A stretch of DNA of 64,000 bases from Grammothele lineata (lineage: Eukaryota; Basidiomycota; Agaricomycetes; Polyporales; Polyporaceae), in NCBI GenBank assembly GCA_002150815.3, contig NDFF03000329.1, forward strand, positions 62,001 to 126,000. The letters are read 5' to 3'. Under the pieces are notes generated by a model. That model had not been told where the DNA came from, ran no database searches, and worked only from the letters and a program-made list of their open reading frames with translations. A program made the translations under genes and the position numbers. This document shows, piece after piece, positions 63,701 to 64,000 of the stretch. Each line of letters begins with the position of its first letter. Position 1 is the stretch's first letter.

Positions 63701-64000
63701 ACTGCTCTTGTAGTATTTGAGGGTTCTCTCGCGCTTCTATAAACGTGGTTGTCAGTAATTTGTAACCATCTGCAGATATAGCGGACAAACCGTCCAGCAG
63801 CTGCGCCAGTTCCATCACTTTCGGCGCATCTACAGTGGCGATTGGTTGGTAGACGAAAGTTCCCTTCTTGATATCAGCCCCTGCTGTGCCACTATCATTG
63901 CGCTTCGTCTAAAAACAGAGCTCGAGACGTTAGCAGTACGAAGCAACCGGTGGCGTGTAGCTGACCGTGTTGAACAACATGATGCCGACGGAGTCATTCG
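60723..64000 (-). CDS. KU70: KU70, DNA end-binding subunit, 5' end beyond window
   Basis: Partial: the N-terminus lies past the right edge. Sixteen exons are visible: 64000-63966, 63908-63628, 63574-63466, 63411-63328, 63280-63093, 63022-62920, 62855-62666, 62614-62526, 62416-62288, 62166-62058, 61917-61825, 61736-61630, 61491-61405, 61311-61252, 61107-61087 (21 nt) and 60812-60723. With Ku80, Ku70 forms the ring that binds broken DNA ends and starts non-homologous end joining. Seen are the von Willebrand-like domain (SVGIMLFNT..KRIFFFTDEDNPH), the beta-barrel (MRFHETPKRAQF, YGLITEQKKGAYRYF, GFHLIPLPFADDIR) and a C-terminal SAP DNA-binding domain (LRVDQLKEFLKSKGESVSGK) split by a 274-bp intron. 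All junction phases agree. Confidence 0.95.

Overview
The window looks like nuclear DNA of an agaricomycete (basidiomycete) fungus. Genes are dense, on both strands, and split by many short introns (about 41-75 bp, GT-AG with CTNAC-type branch sites, a few GC-AG). Gene families typical of mushroom-forming fungi are present: FunK1-type kinases, F-box proteins, MYND-finger proteins and many medium-chain reductases. I rebuilt gene models by hand from splice sites and reading frame. For every gene whose exon coordinates are given, the lengths were checked for phase. For the remaining genes, phase was checked junction by junction.

Layout. 0.6-1.8 kb: a C2H2-like zinc-finger protein (-). 2.7-5.7 kb: a Ser/Pro-rich protein with a conserved C-terminal membrane domain (+). 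6.5-13.5 kb: two tandem F-box paralogues (-), separated by about 3.4 kb that holds two foldback, MITE-like elements; a tRNA-like block lies upstream of each F-box gene. 13.8-14.5 kb: SDH3, the membrane cytochrome b subunit of mitochondrial complex II (+). 15.8-19.9 kb: two further Ser/Pro-rich membrane proteins (+), the second a paralogue of the 3.7-kb gene.

19.9-30.3 kb is a tandem segmental duplication. Each unit carries the last exon of the membrane-protein gene, a FunK1 kinase and an alkenal/prostaglandin-reductase-like MDR gene. Both kinases are intact. The first reductase copy is a truncated pseudogene, the second is intact, and the membrane-protein exon survives in the second unit only as a relic. 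A reductase-rich stretch follows (31.6-52.2 kb): a quinone reductase, four more alkenal-reductase paralogues, a toxD/enoyl-reductase-like MDR, a third FunK1 kinase and two MYND proteins. Counting the copy at 28.7 kb there are five intact alkenal-reductase paralogues and two pseudogene pieces.

The right end is mostly conserved housekeeping: a Maf-type nucleotide pyrophosphatase, a small basic Ser-rich protein, a 265-bp tandem repeat, a monothiol glutaredoxin (Grx3/4 type) and the greater part of KU70, whose 5' end runs off the window. Roughly 3 kb of GC-rich DNA before KU70 shows no convincing gene.

The likely common theme of the central block is NADPH-dependent reduction of reactive carbonyls and quinones, a plausible need for a wood- or litter-decaying fungus. 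The kinases and reductases have spread together by local duplication. Any functional coupling between them is inference.
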